Assembly (NCBI RefSeq): GCF_025147765.1
Contig: NZ_CP102265.1
Location: forward strand, 1,247,001 to 1,311,000
Length of the DNA: 64,000 nt
Direction: 5' to 3'
DNA from: Blautia obeum ATCC 29174
Lineage (GTDB): Bacteria; Bacillota; Clostridia; Lachnospirales; Lachnospiraceae
The notes under the pieces are model-generated. The model saw only the letters and a list, made by a program, of their open reading frames with translations. It searched no databases and had not been told where the DNA came from. Position numbers and translations under genes: made by a program. Positions 15,798 to 24,644 of this stretch are shown here, piece after piece. Position 1 is the first letter of the stretch, and each line of letters begins with the position of its first letter.

Positions 15798-16322
15798 ATG
15801 AAAAAAATAGAAGATTACGTAAGAAGTATCCCGGATTTTCCGGAACCGGGTATTATTTTCAGAGACATTACAAGTGTTCTGCAGGATGCAGATGGACTTC
15901 AGCTTGCAATTGATTCCATGCAGGACTGTCTCAAGGATACGGATGTAGATGTGATCGTAGGAACTGAATCCAGAGGCTTTATCTTTGGTGTGCCGATTGC
16001 ATATAATCTTCATAAACCATTTGTACCGGTTCGCAAAAAAGGCAAACTTCCATGTGAGACTGTTTCCAGAAGCTATGATCTGGAATATGGAAGTGCAACT
16101 ATAGAGATGCACAAAGACTCTATCAAACCAGGACAGAAAGTAGCAATCATTGATGACCTGATCGCTACCGGTGGTACGGTGGAAGCTGCAATTAAGCTGG
16201 TAGAAGAACTTGGCGGTGAAGTAGTCAAAGTTGTTTTCCTTATGGAGCTTGCAGGATTAAAAGGACGCGAAAGACTCGCTGGTTATGATGTGGCTTCTGT
16301 GATCAGATACGAAGGTAAATGA
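15798..16322 (+). CDS. apt: Adenine phosphoribosyltransferase
   Basis: 174 residues, full length for the family. It has the PRPP-binding motif VAIIDDLIATGGT, the N-terminal IPDFPEPGIIFRDITSVL typical of Apt, and the GTESRGFIFG and PFVPVRKKGKLP loops. The enzyme makes AMP from adenine and PRPP in the cytoplasm (purine salvage). It precedes rel in the same direction, a common Firmicutes order that joins purine salvage to (p)ppGpp metabolism. RBS is GAGGT. Confidence 0.96.
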   Translation: MKKIEDYVRSIPDFPEPGIIFRDITSVLQDADGLQLAIDSMQDCLKDTDVDVIVGTESRGFIFGVPIAYNLHKPFVPVRKKGKLPCETVSRSYDLEYGSATIEMHKDSIKPGQKVAIIDDLIATGGTVEAAIKLVEELGGEVVKVVFLMELAGLKGRERLAGYDVASVIRYEGK

Positions 16323-16340
16323 TTCTGCGGCGGCAACAGC

Positions 16341-16351
16341 GTGAACAGTAA
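16341..16351 (+). repeat. GTGAACAGTAA motif, second copy
   Basis: Same 11-mer as at 6920-6930, in the 56-base gap between apt and rel. A matching upstream arm is only partial here. Confidence 0.35.
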
Positions 16352-16378
16352 TAAATAACGGCAGGCAGGTGGGAGATA

Positions 16379-18709
16379 ATGGCAGATAAGAAAGAGAATG
16401 TACAGCTTGAAAAAACAATGGACAAGGCAGAACAGGAAAAGCTTGAATCCGTAAAAAAAGCAGATGCAGCGGTCAAAACCATGCAGGATTTTACCAGTCC
16501 GGAGGTTTTGTATGAGGAGCTGATAGCCAGTGTGAAGAAATATCACCCTTCTACGGATATTTCCATGATACAGAAAGCCTACGAAGTGGCCAGGGAAGCC
16601 CACAAAGATCAGAAGCGAAAATCAGGAGAGCCGTATATCATACATCCTCTTTGTGTGGCAATCATACTTGCAGATCTTGAGCTGGACAAAGAAACGATCG
16701 TTGCAGGTCTTCTTCATGATGCAGTTGAAGATACCTGGATGACAATAGAAGAAGTAGAGAAGGAGTTCAGTGCAGAAGTTGCACTTCTGGTGGATGGCGT
16801 TACCAAACTGGGACAGTTAAGCTATTCAGCTGATAAAGTAGAACTTCAGGCAGAAAACCTTCGAAAGATGTTTCTTGCCATGGCAAAGGATATCCGTGTT
16901 ATTCTGATCAAGCTTGCAGACCGCCTGCATAATATGCGCACCCTGCAGTATATGAGACCGGAGAAACAGCAGGAAAAAGCCCGTGAAACGATGGATATTT
17001 ATGCACCGATCGCTATGAGACTTGGTATCTCCAAAATCAAAGTAGAGCTGGATGACCTTTCGCTGAAATATCTGAAACCAGATGTATACTATGATCTGGT
17101 GGATAAAGTTGCTCTTCGTAAAAGTGAACGACAGGAGTTTGTAAACAATATCGTCAAACAGGTCAAGCAGCATATGGATGAGGCATCCATTAAAGCGCAG
17201 GTTGACGGAAGAATCAAACATTTCTTCAGTATCTATAAAAAGATGGTCAACCAGGACAAGACGATCGATCAGATTTATGATCTGTTTGCAGTACGTATCC
17301 TGGTAGATACTGTCAAAGACTGCTATGCGGCACTTGGCGTCATCCATGAGATGTATAAACCGATTCCGGGCAGGTTCAAGGACTATATTGCCATGCCGAA
17401 GCCAAATATGTATCAGTCTCTGCATACGACGCTGATCGGCCCGAACGGACAGCCATTTGAAATTCAGATCCGCACATTTGAGATGCACAAGACTGCGGAA
17501 TATGGTATTGCTGCACACTGGAAATACAAAGAATCATCCGATGGTAAAGTACCTGTTGATAAGAGAGAAGAAGAGAAACTGAACTGGCTGCGTCAGATTC
17601 TGGAATGGCAGAAAGATATGTCTGACAACAGAGAATTTATGAGTCTTCTTAAGAATGACTTAGATCTTTTTGCAGACAGTGTTTATTGTTTCACACCGCA
17701 GGGAGATGTCAAGAACCTGCCAAATGGATCTACACCGATTGATTTTGCCTACAGTGTACACAGTGCTGTTGGTAACCGTATGGTTGGGGCGCGTGTCAAT
17801 GGTAAACTGGTTCCAATTGAGTATCAGATCAAAAATGGGGACCGTATTGAGATCATTACTTCACAGAATTCACAGGGACCGAGCCGTGACTGGCTGAATC
17901 TTGTCAAGAGCACACAGGCAAAGAATAAGATCAATCAGTGGTTCAAGAAAGAACTGAAAGAAGATAACATCCTGAAAGGCAAAGACATGCTGACACAGTA
18001 TGCCAAGTCCAAAGGATATAAACTTGGAATCTATACAAAACCGCAGTTCCTGGAATCCGTTATGCGTAAATATGGATTCCGTGACTGGGATTCTGTACTG
18101 GCTGCAATCGGCCATGGTGGTCTGAAAGAAGGACAGGTCTTCAATAAGCTGATGGAAGCTTATGATAAAGAAAATCAGAAGAATCTTACAGACGAGCAGG
18201 TATTGGAGGCTACTGGGGAAGCACAGGAGAAACTGCATGTTACCAAAAACAAAGGTGGTATCGTTGTAAAAGGTATCCATGATGTTGCAGTTCGTTTTTC
18301 AAAGTGCTGCAGTCCGATCCCGGGAGACGAAATCGTTGGATTTGTTACAAGGGGACGGGGAATTACCATTCATCGTACAGATTGTGTGAATGTGCTGAAT
18401 ATGTCGGAAATGGATCGATCCCGTCTGATCGAAGCTGAATGGCAGCCAACGGACAATAAAGGTTCTGAGAAATATATGGCTGAGATTCAGGTCTATGCAA
18501 ATAACCGTACTGGTCTTCTGGTGGATCTTTCCAAAATCTTTACAGAGAGAAAGATTGATATGAGAAGCATTAACAGCCGTACAAGCAAGCAGGAAAAGGC
18601 GACGATTTCAATCAGCTTTGAGATTGGAAGCAAAGAAGAGCTTTCATCACTTGTTGCCAAGATACGTCAGGTAGAAAGTGTGATCGATGTAGAACGTACA
18701 ACCGGTTGA
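16379..18709 (+). CDS. relA: Bifunctional (p)ppGpp synthetase/hydrolase Rel
   Basis: 776 residues with the full long-RSH layout. The HD hydrolase domain carries LLHDAVEDT (about residue 115) and RLHNMRTL. The synthetase domain has YDLFAVRILVD and FKDYIAMPKPNMYQSLHTT. Then come TGS (FTPQGDVKNLPNGSTPIDFAY), the conserved Cys/zinc-finger region (SKCCSPIPGDEIVGF, HRTDC) and a C-terminal ACT domain (IQVYANNRTGLLVDLSKIF). Both active sites look intact, so it should make and degrade the stringent-response alarmone on ribosome cues. There is an extra N-terminal 35 residues rich in Lys/Glu. It is followed after 19 bases by the MBL hydrolase gene. Confidence 0.95.
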   Translation: MADKKENVQLEKTMDKAEQEKLESVKKADAAVKTMQDFTSPEVLYEELIASVKKYHPSTDISMIQKAYEVAREAHKDQKRKSGEPYIIHPLCVAIILADLELDKETIVAGLLHDAVEDTWMTIEEVEKEFSAEVALLVDGVTKLGQLSYSADKVELQAENLRKMFLAMAKDIRVILIKLADRLHNMRTLQYMRPEKQQEKARETMDIYAPIAMRLGISKIKVELDDLSLKYLKPDVYYDLVDKVALRKSERQEFVNNIVKQVKQHMDEASIKAQVDGRIKHFFSIYKKMVNQDKTIDQIYDLFAVRILVDTVKDCYAALGVIHEMYKPIPGRFKDYIAMPKPNMYQSLHTTLIGPNGQPFEIQIRTFEMHKTAEYGIAAHWKYKESSDGKVPVDKREEEKLNWLRQILEWQKDMSDNREFMSLLKNDLDLFADSVYCFTPQGDVKNLPNGSTPIDFAYSVHSAVGNRMVGARVNGKLVPIEYQIKNGDRIEIITSQNSQGPSRDWLNLVKSTQAKNKINQWFKKELKEDNILKGKDMLTQYAKSKGYKLGIYTKPQFLESVMRKYGFRDWDSVLAAIGHGGLKEGQVFNKLMEAYDKENQKNLTDEQVLEATGEAQEKLHVTKNKGGIVVKGIHDVAVRFSKCCSPIPGDEIVGFVTRGRGITIHRTDCVNVLNMSEMDRSRLIEAEWQPTDNKGSEKYMAEIQVYANNRTGLLVDLSKIFTERKIDMRSINSRTSKQEKATISISFEIGSKEELSSLVAKIRQVESVIDVERTTG

Positions 18710-18728
18710 TTTAGATGAGGATAATAGT

Positions 18729-19358
18729 ATGAAAAGACTGGATTTACAGAAATGTATTGTTGGAAGTGTGTTTACGAATTGTTACTTCCTGAAAAATAAA
18801 GAAACAGAAGAAATGCTGATCGTTGATCCGGGCGATAATGCCGACAGAATCGAACAGAAGGTTCTTGAAATGCAGGGCAGACCGGTTGCAATTCTTCTGA
18901 CACATGGTCATTTTGACCATATTCTTGCAGCAGAAGAAATCAAAAAGAAATATAATATTCCAATTTATGCATGTGCCAAAGAAGAAAAGACGCTGCAGGA
19001 TCCAAGAATCAATCTGACAGCATTTCACATGAGCAGCTATACATTGAAGGCGGATGTCTATCTTACGGATCTTCAGGTTGTGGAACTGGCAGGTTTTTCG
19101 GTTCAGATGATCGAGACTCCCGGACATACGTTAGGAAGCTGTTGCTATTATTTGAAAGATGAAGGAGTTTTGTTCAGCGGAGATACTGTTTTCTGTGGGT
19201 CGGTGGGAAGAACTGATTTTCCGGAGGGAAGCACCGCGGCAATTGTAAACAGTCTGCACAGACTGCTGGAAGCACTTCCGGATAATACGGAAGTTTATCC
19301 GGGACATGATACGTCAACAACGATTGGTTATGAAAAGAGGTATAATCCATTTGTATAA
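18729..19358 (+). CDS. MBL-fold metallo-hydrolase (glyoxalase II-like)
   Basis: 209 residues of the metallo-beta-lactamase fold. The binuclear metal motif THGHFDHI (HxHxDH) is near residue 60, with further ligands in ETPGHTLGS, SGDTVF and YPGHD. This is the YcbL/GloB-like group, which hydrolyses thioesters; the physiological substrate is unknown. It sits between rel and hemZ in many Firmicutes. The hemZ start overlaps its last codons. Confidence 0.9.
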   Translation: MKRLDLQKCIVGSVFTNCYFLKNKETEEMLIVDPGDNADRIEQKVLEMQGRPVAILLTHGHFDHILAAEEIKKKYNIPIYACAKEEKTLQDPRINLTAFHMSSYTLKADVYLTDLQVVELAGFSVQMIETPGHTLGSCCYYLKDEGVLFSGDTVFCGSVGRTDFPEGSTAAIVNSLHRLLEALPDNTEVYPGHDTSTTIGYEKRYNPFV

Positions 19359-20880
19359 GATTGGTATTCTGTTTCAGGACAGAGAGTTTGAACACGATAT
19401 ATATGAACTGATCCGTGCGTTTTATCCGGGAAGTGAGATCTGTTCTTTCTATGAAGAAGAGGAAGCGGGCTGTGATCTTTATTTTCGAATTGAAAAGCAG
19501 GGTGATTCCTGTGTGATCCGGTATGAGGACCATGAGAATAAAGGCGTGACAAGTGCAGAGTTTATAGAAGGGCAGTCTTCGGATGCCCTTATTTCTTGTG
19601 TGGATGCTGATGACAGTGAGGCAAAAGAACGTGCACATGCGATTCGTAAGGAGCGTAAGGATATTGTTAAGATTGCACTGTACAAGTTATTAGTAAAGCT
19701 GACGGGGAAAACACTTCCTTGGGGAAACCTGACAGGTATCCGGCCGGCGAAACTTGCAATGGGACTGATTGAATCTGGTATGAAGAATACGGAAGCGGCA
19801 CAGGAAATGAGAGAGCGCTATATGGTGAGTCCGCAGAAAACAGCACTTGCGATCACAATAGCGAACAGAGAAAGAGAGATTCTCAAAGATATTGATTATG
19901 AAAATGGTTACAGTCTGTATGTGGGAATCCCGTTCTGCCCGAGTATATGTCTTTACTGTTCTTTCAGTTCCTATCCATTGAAACAGTGGAAGAACCGTGT
20001 GAACCAGTATCTGGAAGCACTTTGCAAAGAGATAAAAGAAGTTGCTGCAATCATGAAAGCAAAAGGCAGAAAACTGGATACGGTTTATATTGGAGGAGGT
20101 ACACCGACAACGCTGGAACCGGAGCAGCTGAAAGTCCTTCTGGATGCACTGATGGAGAATTTTTGCTGCGAGAATCTTGCAGAATTTACGATTGAAGCAG
20201 GAAGACCGGACAGTATTACCAGAGAAAAGCTGATGATGATCCGCAATTATCCGATTACAAGGATTTCTGTAAATCCACAGACGATGAATCAGGAAACGCT
20301 GGATATTATTGGAAGACGTCATACAGTAGAGGAAACAAAGCAGGCATTTATGCTTGCAAGAGAGTGTGGTTTTGACAACATCAATATGGATCTGATCGTT
20401 GGTCTGCCTGGAGAAGATAAGATAATGGTAGAAAACACATTGAATGAAGTGAAAGCACTTGCACCAGACAGCATAACCGTACATTCCCTTGCTGTTAAGA
20501 GGGCAGCACGACTGAATATTTTTAAAGATAAATATCAGGAAATGACTTTTGAGAACAACCAGGAGATCATGGACATGACCATGAAAGTAGCCTACGAAAT
20601 GGAAATGGGCCCTTATTATCTGTACAGACAGAAGAATATGAAGGGAAATTTTGAGAATGTTGGCTATGCAAAGGTTGACAAAGCCGGGATTTACAATATA
20701 CTAATTATGGAGGAAAAACAGCCGATCATCGCTTTGGGGGCCGGCGGTTCTTCCAAGCTTGTCTTTGATCAGGGCAAACGTATTGAACGTGTGGAAAATG
20801 TCAAAGATGTTACAAATTACATTGACCGTATTGATGAAATGATAGAACGAAAACGCAAAGGAATCAATACCTGGTTATGA
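19351..20880 (+). CDS. hemZ: Coproporphyrinogen dehydrogenase-like radical-SAM protein HemZ
   Basis: About 509 residues from TTG 19351, chosen because AAGAGG (19335-19340) lies 10 bases upstream; ATG 19330 and an earlier in-frame start at 19306 are alternatives that overlap the MBL gene more. The radical-SAM motif is CPSICLYC near residue 200, followed by YIGGGTPTTL and the HemN/HemZ-type helical region. HemZ proteins resemble oxygen-independent coproporphyrinogen III oxidase, but many anaerobes that lack the rest of the heme pathway keep HemZ, so its real substrate here is uncertain. It overlaps the upstream gene and is followed by the HD-GYP gene after 18 bases. Confidence 0.85.
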   Translation: MYKIGILFQDREFEHDIYELIRAFYPGSEICSFYEEEEAGCDLYFRIEKQGDSCVIRYEDHENKGVTSAEFIEGQSSDALISCVDADDSEAKERAHAIRKERKDIVKIALYKLLVKLTGKTLPWGNLTGIRPAKLAMGLIESGMKNTEAAQEMRERYMVSPQKTALAITIANREREILKDIDYENGYSLYVGIPFCPSICLYCSFSSYPLKQWKNRVNQYLEALCKEIKEVAAIMKAKGRKLDTVYIGGGTPTTLEPEQLKVLLDALMENFCCENLAEFTIEAGRPDSITREKLMMIRNYPITRISVNPQTMNQETLDIIGRRHTVEETKQAFMLARECGFDNINMDLIVGLPGEDKIMVENTLNEVKALAPDSITVHSLAVKRAARLNIFKDKYQEMTFENNQEIMDMTMKVAYEMEMGPYYLYRQKNMKGNFENVGYAKVDKAGIYNILIMEEKQPIIALGAGGSSKLVFDQGKRIERVENVKDVTNYIDRIDEMIERKRKGINTWL

Positions 20881-20898
20881 CAGCAGGAGGTGGACGTA

Positions 20899-21480
20899 TT
20901 GCAGACAGCAGAGAAAGAGCCGGGACAGGCGGAAATATTCAAGTCTGGTGACAGATTGCTGGATTTTGATCTTTCTGAGGAACTGAATCATGGAATTGCT
21001 GTCAGTAATCTTGCGTATGCTGTAGCTGCCGAACTGGGGCAGGACGAGGAGTTCTGTTATCAGATGGCGATTGCCGGAATGCTCCATGATATTGGGAAGC
21101 TGAAGCTTACCGGCTATATCAACGGACAGGAAAATGATCCCCTTCTGATAGAAGAACTGAAGTATGTCCGTATGCATTCTTCGCTGGGATATGAAGAACT
21201 GAAGAATCAGGGGTATTCAGAGCTGGTACTTCAGAGTGTTTTGTATCATCATGAAAATTATGATGGCAGCGGCTATCCGTCGAATCTCAGAGGGGACAGC
21301 ATTCCGCTTGGGGCCAGAATTTTGCGTGTCTGCGATGTTTATGCGGCACTGAGCTCAGACAGACCTTACAGAAGAGCGTTTGATGTCAGTACAGTGATAG
21401 AGCTTATGATCGATGAGATCAAAAATTTTGATATGGAAGTTTTTCTTGCATTTCAGAGAGTTGTACACAATAACAAATAA
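20899..21480 (+). CDS. HD-GYP domain protein (putative c-di-GMP phosphodiesterase)
   Basis: 193 residues from TTG 20899, which is 8 bases after AGGAGG at 20885-20890; a GTG at 20890 overlaps that site and is unlikely. A near-complete HD-GYP domain fills the protein: LHDIGK, HSSLGYEEL, HHENYDGSGYP (GYP present) and ARILRVCDVYAALSSDRPYR. The family hydrolyses c-di-GMP, but there is no sensory or receiver domain and activity is untested. Its place between hemZ and hisS, in the same run as rel, is notable alongside the c-di-GMP riboswitch 6 kb upstream. Confidence 0.85.
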   Translation: MQTAEKEPGQAEIFKSGDRLLDFDLSEELNHGIAVSNLAYAVAAELGQDEEFCYQMAIAGMLHDIGKLKLTGYINGQENDPLLIEELKYVRMHSSLGYEELKNQGYSELVLQSVLYHHENYDGSGYPSNLRGDSIPLGARILRVCDVYAALSSDRPYRRAFDVSTVIELMIDEIKNFDMEVFLAFQRVVHNNK

Positions 21481-21492
21481 CAGGAGGACAGT

Positions 21493-22743
21493 ATGGCGTT
21501 AAAGAAGAAACCGGTTACCGGTATGAAAGACATTTTACCAAAAGAGATGGAAATTCGTAATTATGTGATGAACATGATTCGTGAAACATATGGAAAATTT
21601 GGATTTTCTGCAATTGAGACACCATGTGTGGAACATATCGAAAATCTCAGCAGCAAACAGGGTGGAGAGAATGAGAAACTGATCTTCAAGATTCTGAAAC
21701 GAGGAGAAAAACTGAAACTGGATACAGCAGAGTGTGAGGCTGATCTGGTTGATTCAGGCCTTCGTTATGATCTGACTGTACCGCTTTCCAGATATTATTC
21801 CAACAATGCAGGACAGCTTCCGACTCCGTTTAAGGCACTTCAGATGGGCAATGTCTGGAGAGCGGACCGTCCGCAGAGAGGCCGTTTCCGCCAGTTTATG
21901 CAGTGTGATATTGATATTCTTGGTGAGCCTACTTATCTTGCAGAAATTGAACTTGTCATGGCAACAACGACATTGCTTGGCAAACTGGATTTCCATAATT
22001 TCACGATCCGTATCAATGACCGAAAAATCCTGAAAGCTATGGCACAGTACAGTGGATTTCCGGAAGGTAGCTTTGATACAGTTTTCATCATTCTGGACAA
22101 GATGGACAAGATTGGTCTGGAAGGTGTAGCTGAAGAACTGGAAAAAGAAGGTTTCAGCAAAGACAGTATTGATATCTATCTTGGTATGTTCAAAGAAATT
22201 ACAACTGATATTGAAGGCGTACGTTACTGCAAAGAAAAACTGAGTGATGTTCTGGATCCGAAAGTAGCAGAAGATCTTGAGACCATCATCACAGCAGTTG
22301 ATTCTGTGAAAAATGCAGACTTTAAGATTTCCTTTGATCCGACTTTGGTTCGTGGAATGTCTTACTACACAGGTCCGATCTTTGAGATCGCAATGGATGA
22401 GTTTGGCGGTTCTGTTGGTGGCGGTGGACGTTATGATGAGATGATCGGTAAATTCACCGGACAGAATACATCTGCATGCGGATTTTCCATTGGATTTGAG
22501 AGAATCGTTATGCTGCTTCTGGAGAGAGGGTATGAAATCCCGACAAATGCAGCTAAGAAAGTGTATCTGATCGAGAAGAACATGCCGGCTGATAAACTTC
22601 TTCCGATTCTGAAACAGGCAGAAGAAGAACGTAAGAATGGTGTTCAGATCAACATTTCTATCATGAAGAAAAATAAGAAATTCCAGAAGGAACAGATGAC
22701 AGCGGAAGGATATACAGAATTTGTAGAATTCTTTAATAAATAA
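21493..22743 (+). CDS. hisS: Histidyl-tRNA synthetase
   Basis: 416 residues, class II. It has the HisRS motif 2 region (QMGNVWRADRPQRGRFRQFMQCDID), the histidine A loop GMSYYTGPIFE, motif 3 GFSIGFERIVML, and a C-terminal anticodon-binding domain. Charges tRNA-His in the cytoplasm. ATG 21493 has AGGAGG upstream. The anticodon-binding domain appears somewhat short, but all catalytic motifs are present. aspS follows after 23 bases, the usual Firmicutes pair. No T-box was found. Confidence 0.95.
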   Translation: MALKKKPVTGMKDILPKEMEIRNYVMNMIRETYGKFGFSAIETPCVEHIENLSSKQGGENEKLIFKILKRGEKLKLDTAECEADLVDSGLRYDLTVPLSRYYSNNAGQLPTPFKALQMGNVWRADRPQRGRFRQFMQCDIDILGEPTYLAEIELVMATTTLLGKLDFHNFTIRINDRKILKAMAQYSGFPEGSFDTVFIILDKMDKIGLEGVAEELEKEGFSKDSIDIYLGMFKEITTDIEGVRYCKEKLSDVLDPKVAEDLETIITAVDSVKNADFKISFDPTLVRGMSYYTGPIFEIAMDEFGGSVGGGGRYDEMIGKFTGQNTSACGFSIGFERIVMLLLERGYEIPTNAAKKVYLIEKNMPADKLLPILKQAEEERKNGVQINISIMKKNKKFQKEQMTAEGYTEFVEFFNK

Positions 22744-22766
22744 GTGCTTCAAAAAGGAGAAAAATC

Positions 22767-24569
22767 ATGGCTGAAAGTATGAAAGGTCTGCACAGGACAT
22801 GCCGATGTGCAGAAGTAACAAAGGATATGGTCGGCAGCAAAGTAACCCTGATGGGATGGGTGCAGAAGGCACGTAACAAAGGAGGTCTTGTCTTTGTTGA
22901 TCTTCGTGACCGTTCCGGTATCATGCAGGTGATCTTTGAAAATGGCAGCATTGACCAGGAAGGTTTTGAAAAAGCAGGCAAACTGAGAAGTGAGTTTGTA
23001 ATCGCAGTTACCGGTACAGTTGAGAATCGCGGTGGTGCTGTAAATGAAAATCTTGCTACAGGTGCACTGGAACTCCGTGCAGAATCTTTAAGAATTCTCG
23101 CAGAGTCTGAGGTTCCGCCTTTCCCGATCGAAGAGAACAGCAAGACAAAAGATGAAATTCGTCTGAAATACCGTTACCTTGACCTGAGAAGACCGGACCT
23201 TCAGAGAAATTTGATGATGAAGAGCAAAGTAATGATGCTTACCCGTAAATTCTTCACAGATGAAGGATTCCTGGAAGTTGAGACACCAATGCTTGGTAAG
23301 AGTACACCGGAAGGTGCGAGAGATTATCTTGTTCCGTCCAGAATTCACCCAGGTTCTTTCTACGGCCTTCCACAGTCTCCGCAGCTGTACAAACAGCTTC
23401 TGATGTGCTCCGGATATGACCGTTACATTCAGATCGCACGTTGTTTCCGTGATGAGGACCTTCGTGCAGATCGTCAGCCGGAATTTACACAGATCGATAT
23501 GGAGCTTTCCTTTGTAGACGTAGACGATGTTATCGATGTAAATGAGCGATTCCTTGCTTATCTGTTTAAAGAAGTTCTGGATGTGGATGTCAAGCTTCCA
23601 ATTCAGAGAATTACATGGCAGGAAGCTATGGACCGTTTCGGTTCTGACAAACCGGATATGCGTTTTGGTATGGAACTGCATGATGTAAGTGAAGTAGTGA
23701 AAGATTGCGGATTCGTAGTATTCAAGAATGCACTGGAGGCTGGTGGAAGTGTCCGTGGTATCAATGCAGAAGGCCAGGGAAGCATGCCTCGTAAGAAGAT
23801 TGACAAGCTTGTTGATTTCGCCAAGACTTATGGTGCAAAAGGTCTTGCTTACATCGCTATTGCAGAAGATGGTACACGCAAATCTTCCTTTGCTAAATTC
23901 ATGACAGAAGAAGAGATGGATGCTCTGGTTCAGGCGATGGAAGGTAAACCGGGAGATCTGCTTCTCTTTGCAGCAGACAAGAACAAAGTTGTATATGATG
24001 TTCTTGGTGCTCTTCGTGTAGAACTTGCAAAACAGATGGATCTTCTTGACAAAAACGAATATCGTTTCGTATGGGTAACAGAGTTCCCGCTTCTTGAATG
24101 GAGTGAAGAAGAAAACCGCTATACAGCAATGCATCATCCATTTACGATGTTGATGGAAGAGGATATCCCACTGATCGAGAGTGGAGATCTTGGAAAAATC
24201 CGTGCAAAAGCTTATGATATCGTATTGAACGGTAATGAGATCGGTGGAGGTAGTGTTCGAATCCATCAGAATGATATTCAGGAAAAAATGTTTGAGATGC
24301 TTGGATTTACGAAAGATGCAGCTTACAAACAGTTTGGTTTCCTTCTGAATGCATTCAAATATGGAGTTCCGCCTCACGCTGGACTGGCATATGGACTTGA
24401 CCGTCTGGTTATGCTGATGGCAAAAGTTGACAGTATTCGTGATGTCATTGCATTCCCGAAGGTAAAAGATGCCTCCTGTCTGATGACAGAATCACCGAGT
24501 GTGGTAAGCGAACAGCAGCTTGAGGAACTTGGGCTTGAAACAGCTAAAGAAGAAACAACAGAAGAATAA
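22767..24569 (+). CDS. aspS: Aspartyl-tRNA synthetase
   Basis: 600 residues, the bacterial-type length. An N-terminal OB-fold anticodon domain (LMGWVQKARNKGGLVFVDLRDRSG) leads into class II motif 1 and 2 (FLEVETPML, FRDEDLRADRQPEFTQID), a GAD insertion domain (about 290-410) and motif 3 (GLAYGLDRLVMLM). Charges tRNA-Asp, and possibly tRNA-Asn if the organism uses the indirect route (not decidable here). Ends an apparent operon starting at apt. Confidence 0.96.
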   Translation: MAESMKGLHRTCRCAEVTKDMVGSKVTLMGWVQKARNKGGLVFVDLRDRSGIMQVIFENGSIDQEGFEKAGKLRSEFVIAVTGTVENRGGAVNENLATGALELRAESLRILAESEVPPFPIEENSKTKDEIRLKYRYLDLRRPDLQRNLMMKSKVMMLTRKFFTDEGFLEVETPMLGKSTPEGARDYLVPSRIHPGSFYGLPQSPQLYKQLLMCSGYDRYIQIARCFRDEDLRADRQPEFTQIDMELSFVDVDDVIDVNERFLAYLFKEVLDVDVKLPIQRITWQEAMDRFGSDKPDMRFGMELHDVSEVVKDCGFVVFKNALEAGGSVRGINAEGQGSMPRKKIDKLVDFAKTYGAKGLAYIAIAEDGTRKSSFAKFMTEEEMDALVQAMEGKPGDLLLFAADKNKVVYDVLGALRVELAKQMDLLDKNEYRFVWVTEFPLLEWSEEENRYTAMHHPFTMLMEEDIPLIESGDLGKIRAKAYDIVLNGNEIGGGSVRIHQNDIQEKMFEMLGFTKDAAYKQFGFLLNAFKYGVPPHAGLAYGLDRLVMLMAKVDSIRDVIAFPKVKDASCLMTESPSVVSEQQLEELGLETAKEETTEE

Positions 24570-24598
24570 GAGCAGCAAATAGGCTGCAGATATAAAAG

Positions 24599-24632
24599 AA
24601 AACGGCTGTCCCGGATGTGGGACGGCCGTTTT
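24599..24632. terminator. Bidirectional terminator between aspS and the lipoprotein gene
   Basis: AAAACGGCTGTCCC pairs with GGGACGGCCGTTTT (one G.U). A-runs and T-runs flank it on both sides, so it can serve both converging genes. Confidence 0.8.
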
Positions 24633-24644
24633 GAAGTATAAAAA

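Noticed and set aside
21400..22766. T-box leaders for hisS or aspS
   Set aside because: Gaps are only 12 and 23 bases, and no T-box sequence precedes any tRNA synthetase gene in the window.
23088..24377. 429-residue open frame on the minus strand inside aspS
   Set aside because: It is antisense to a complete aspS, has Phe/Cys/His-rich nonsense composition and no ribosome site.
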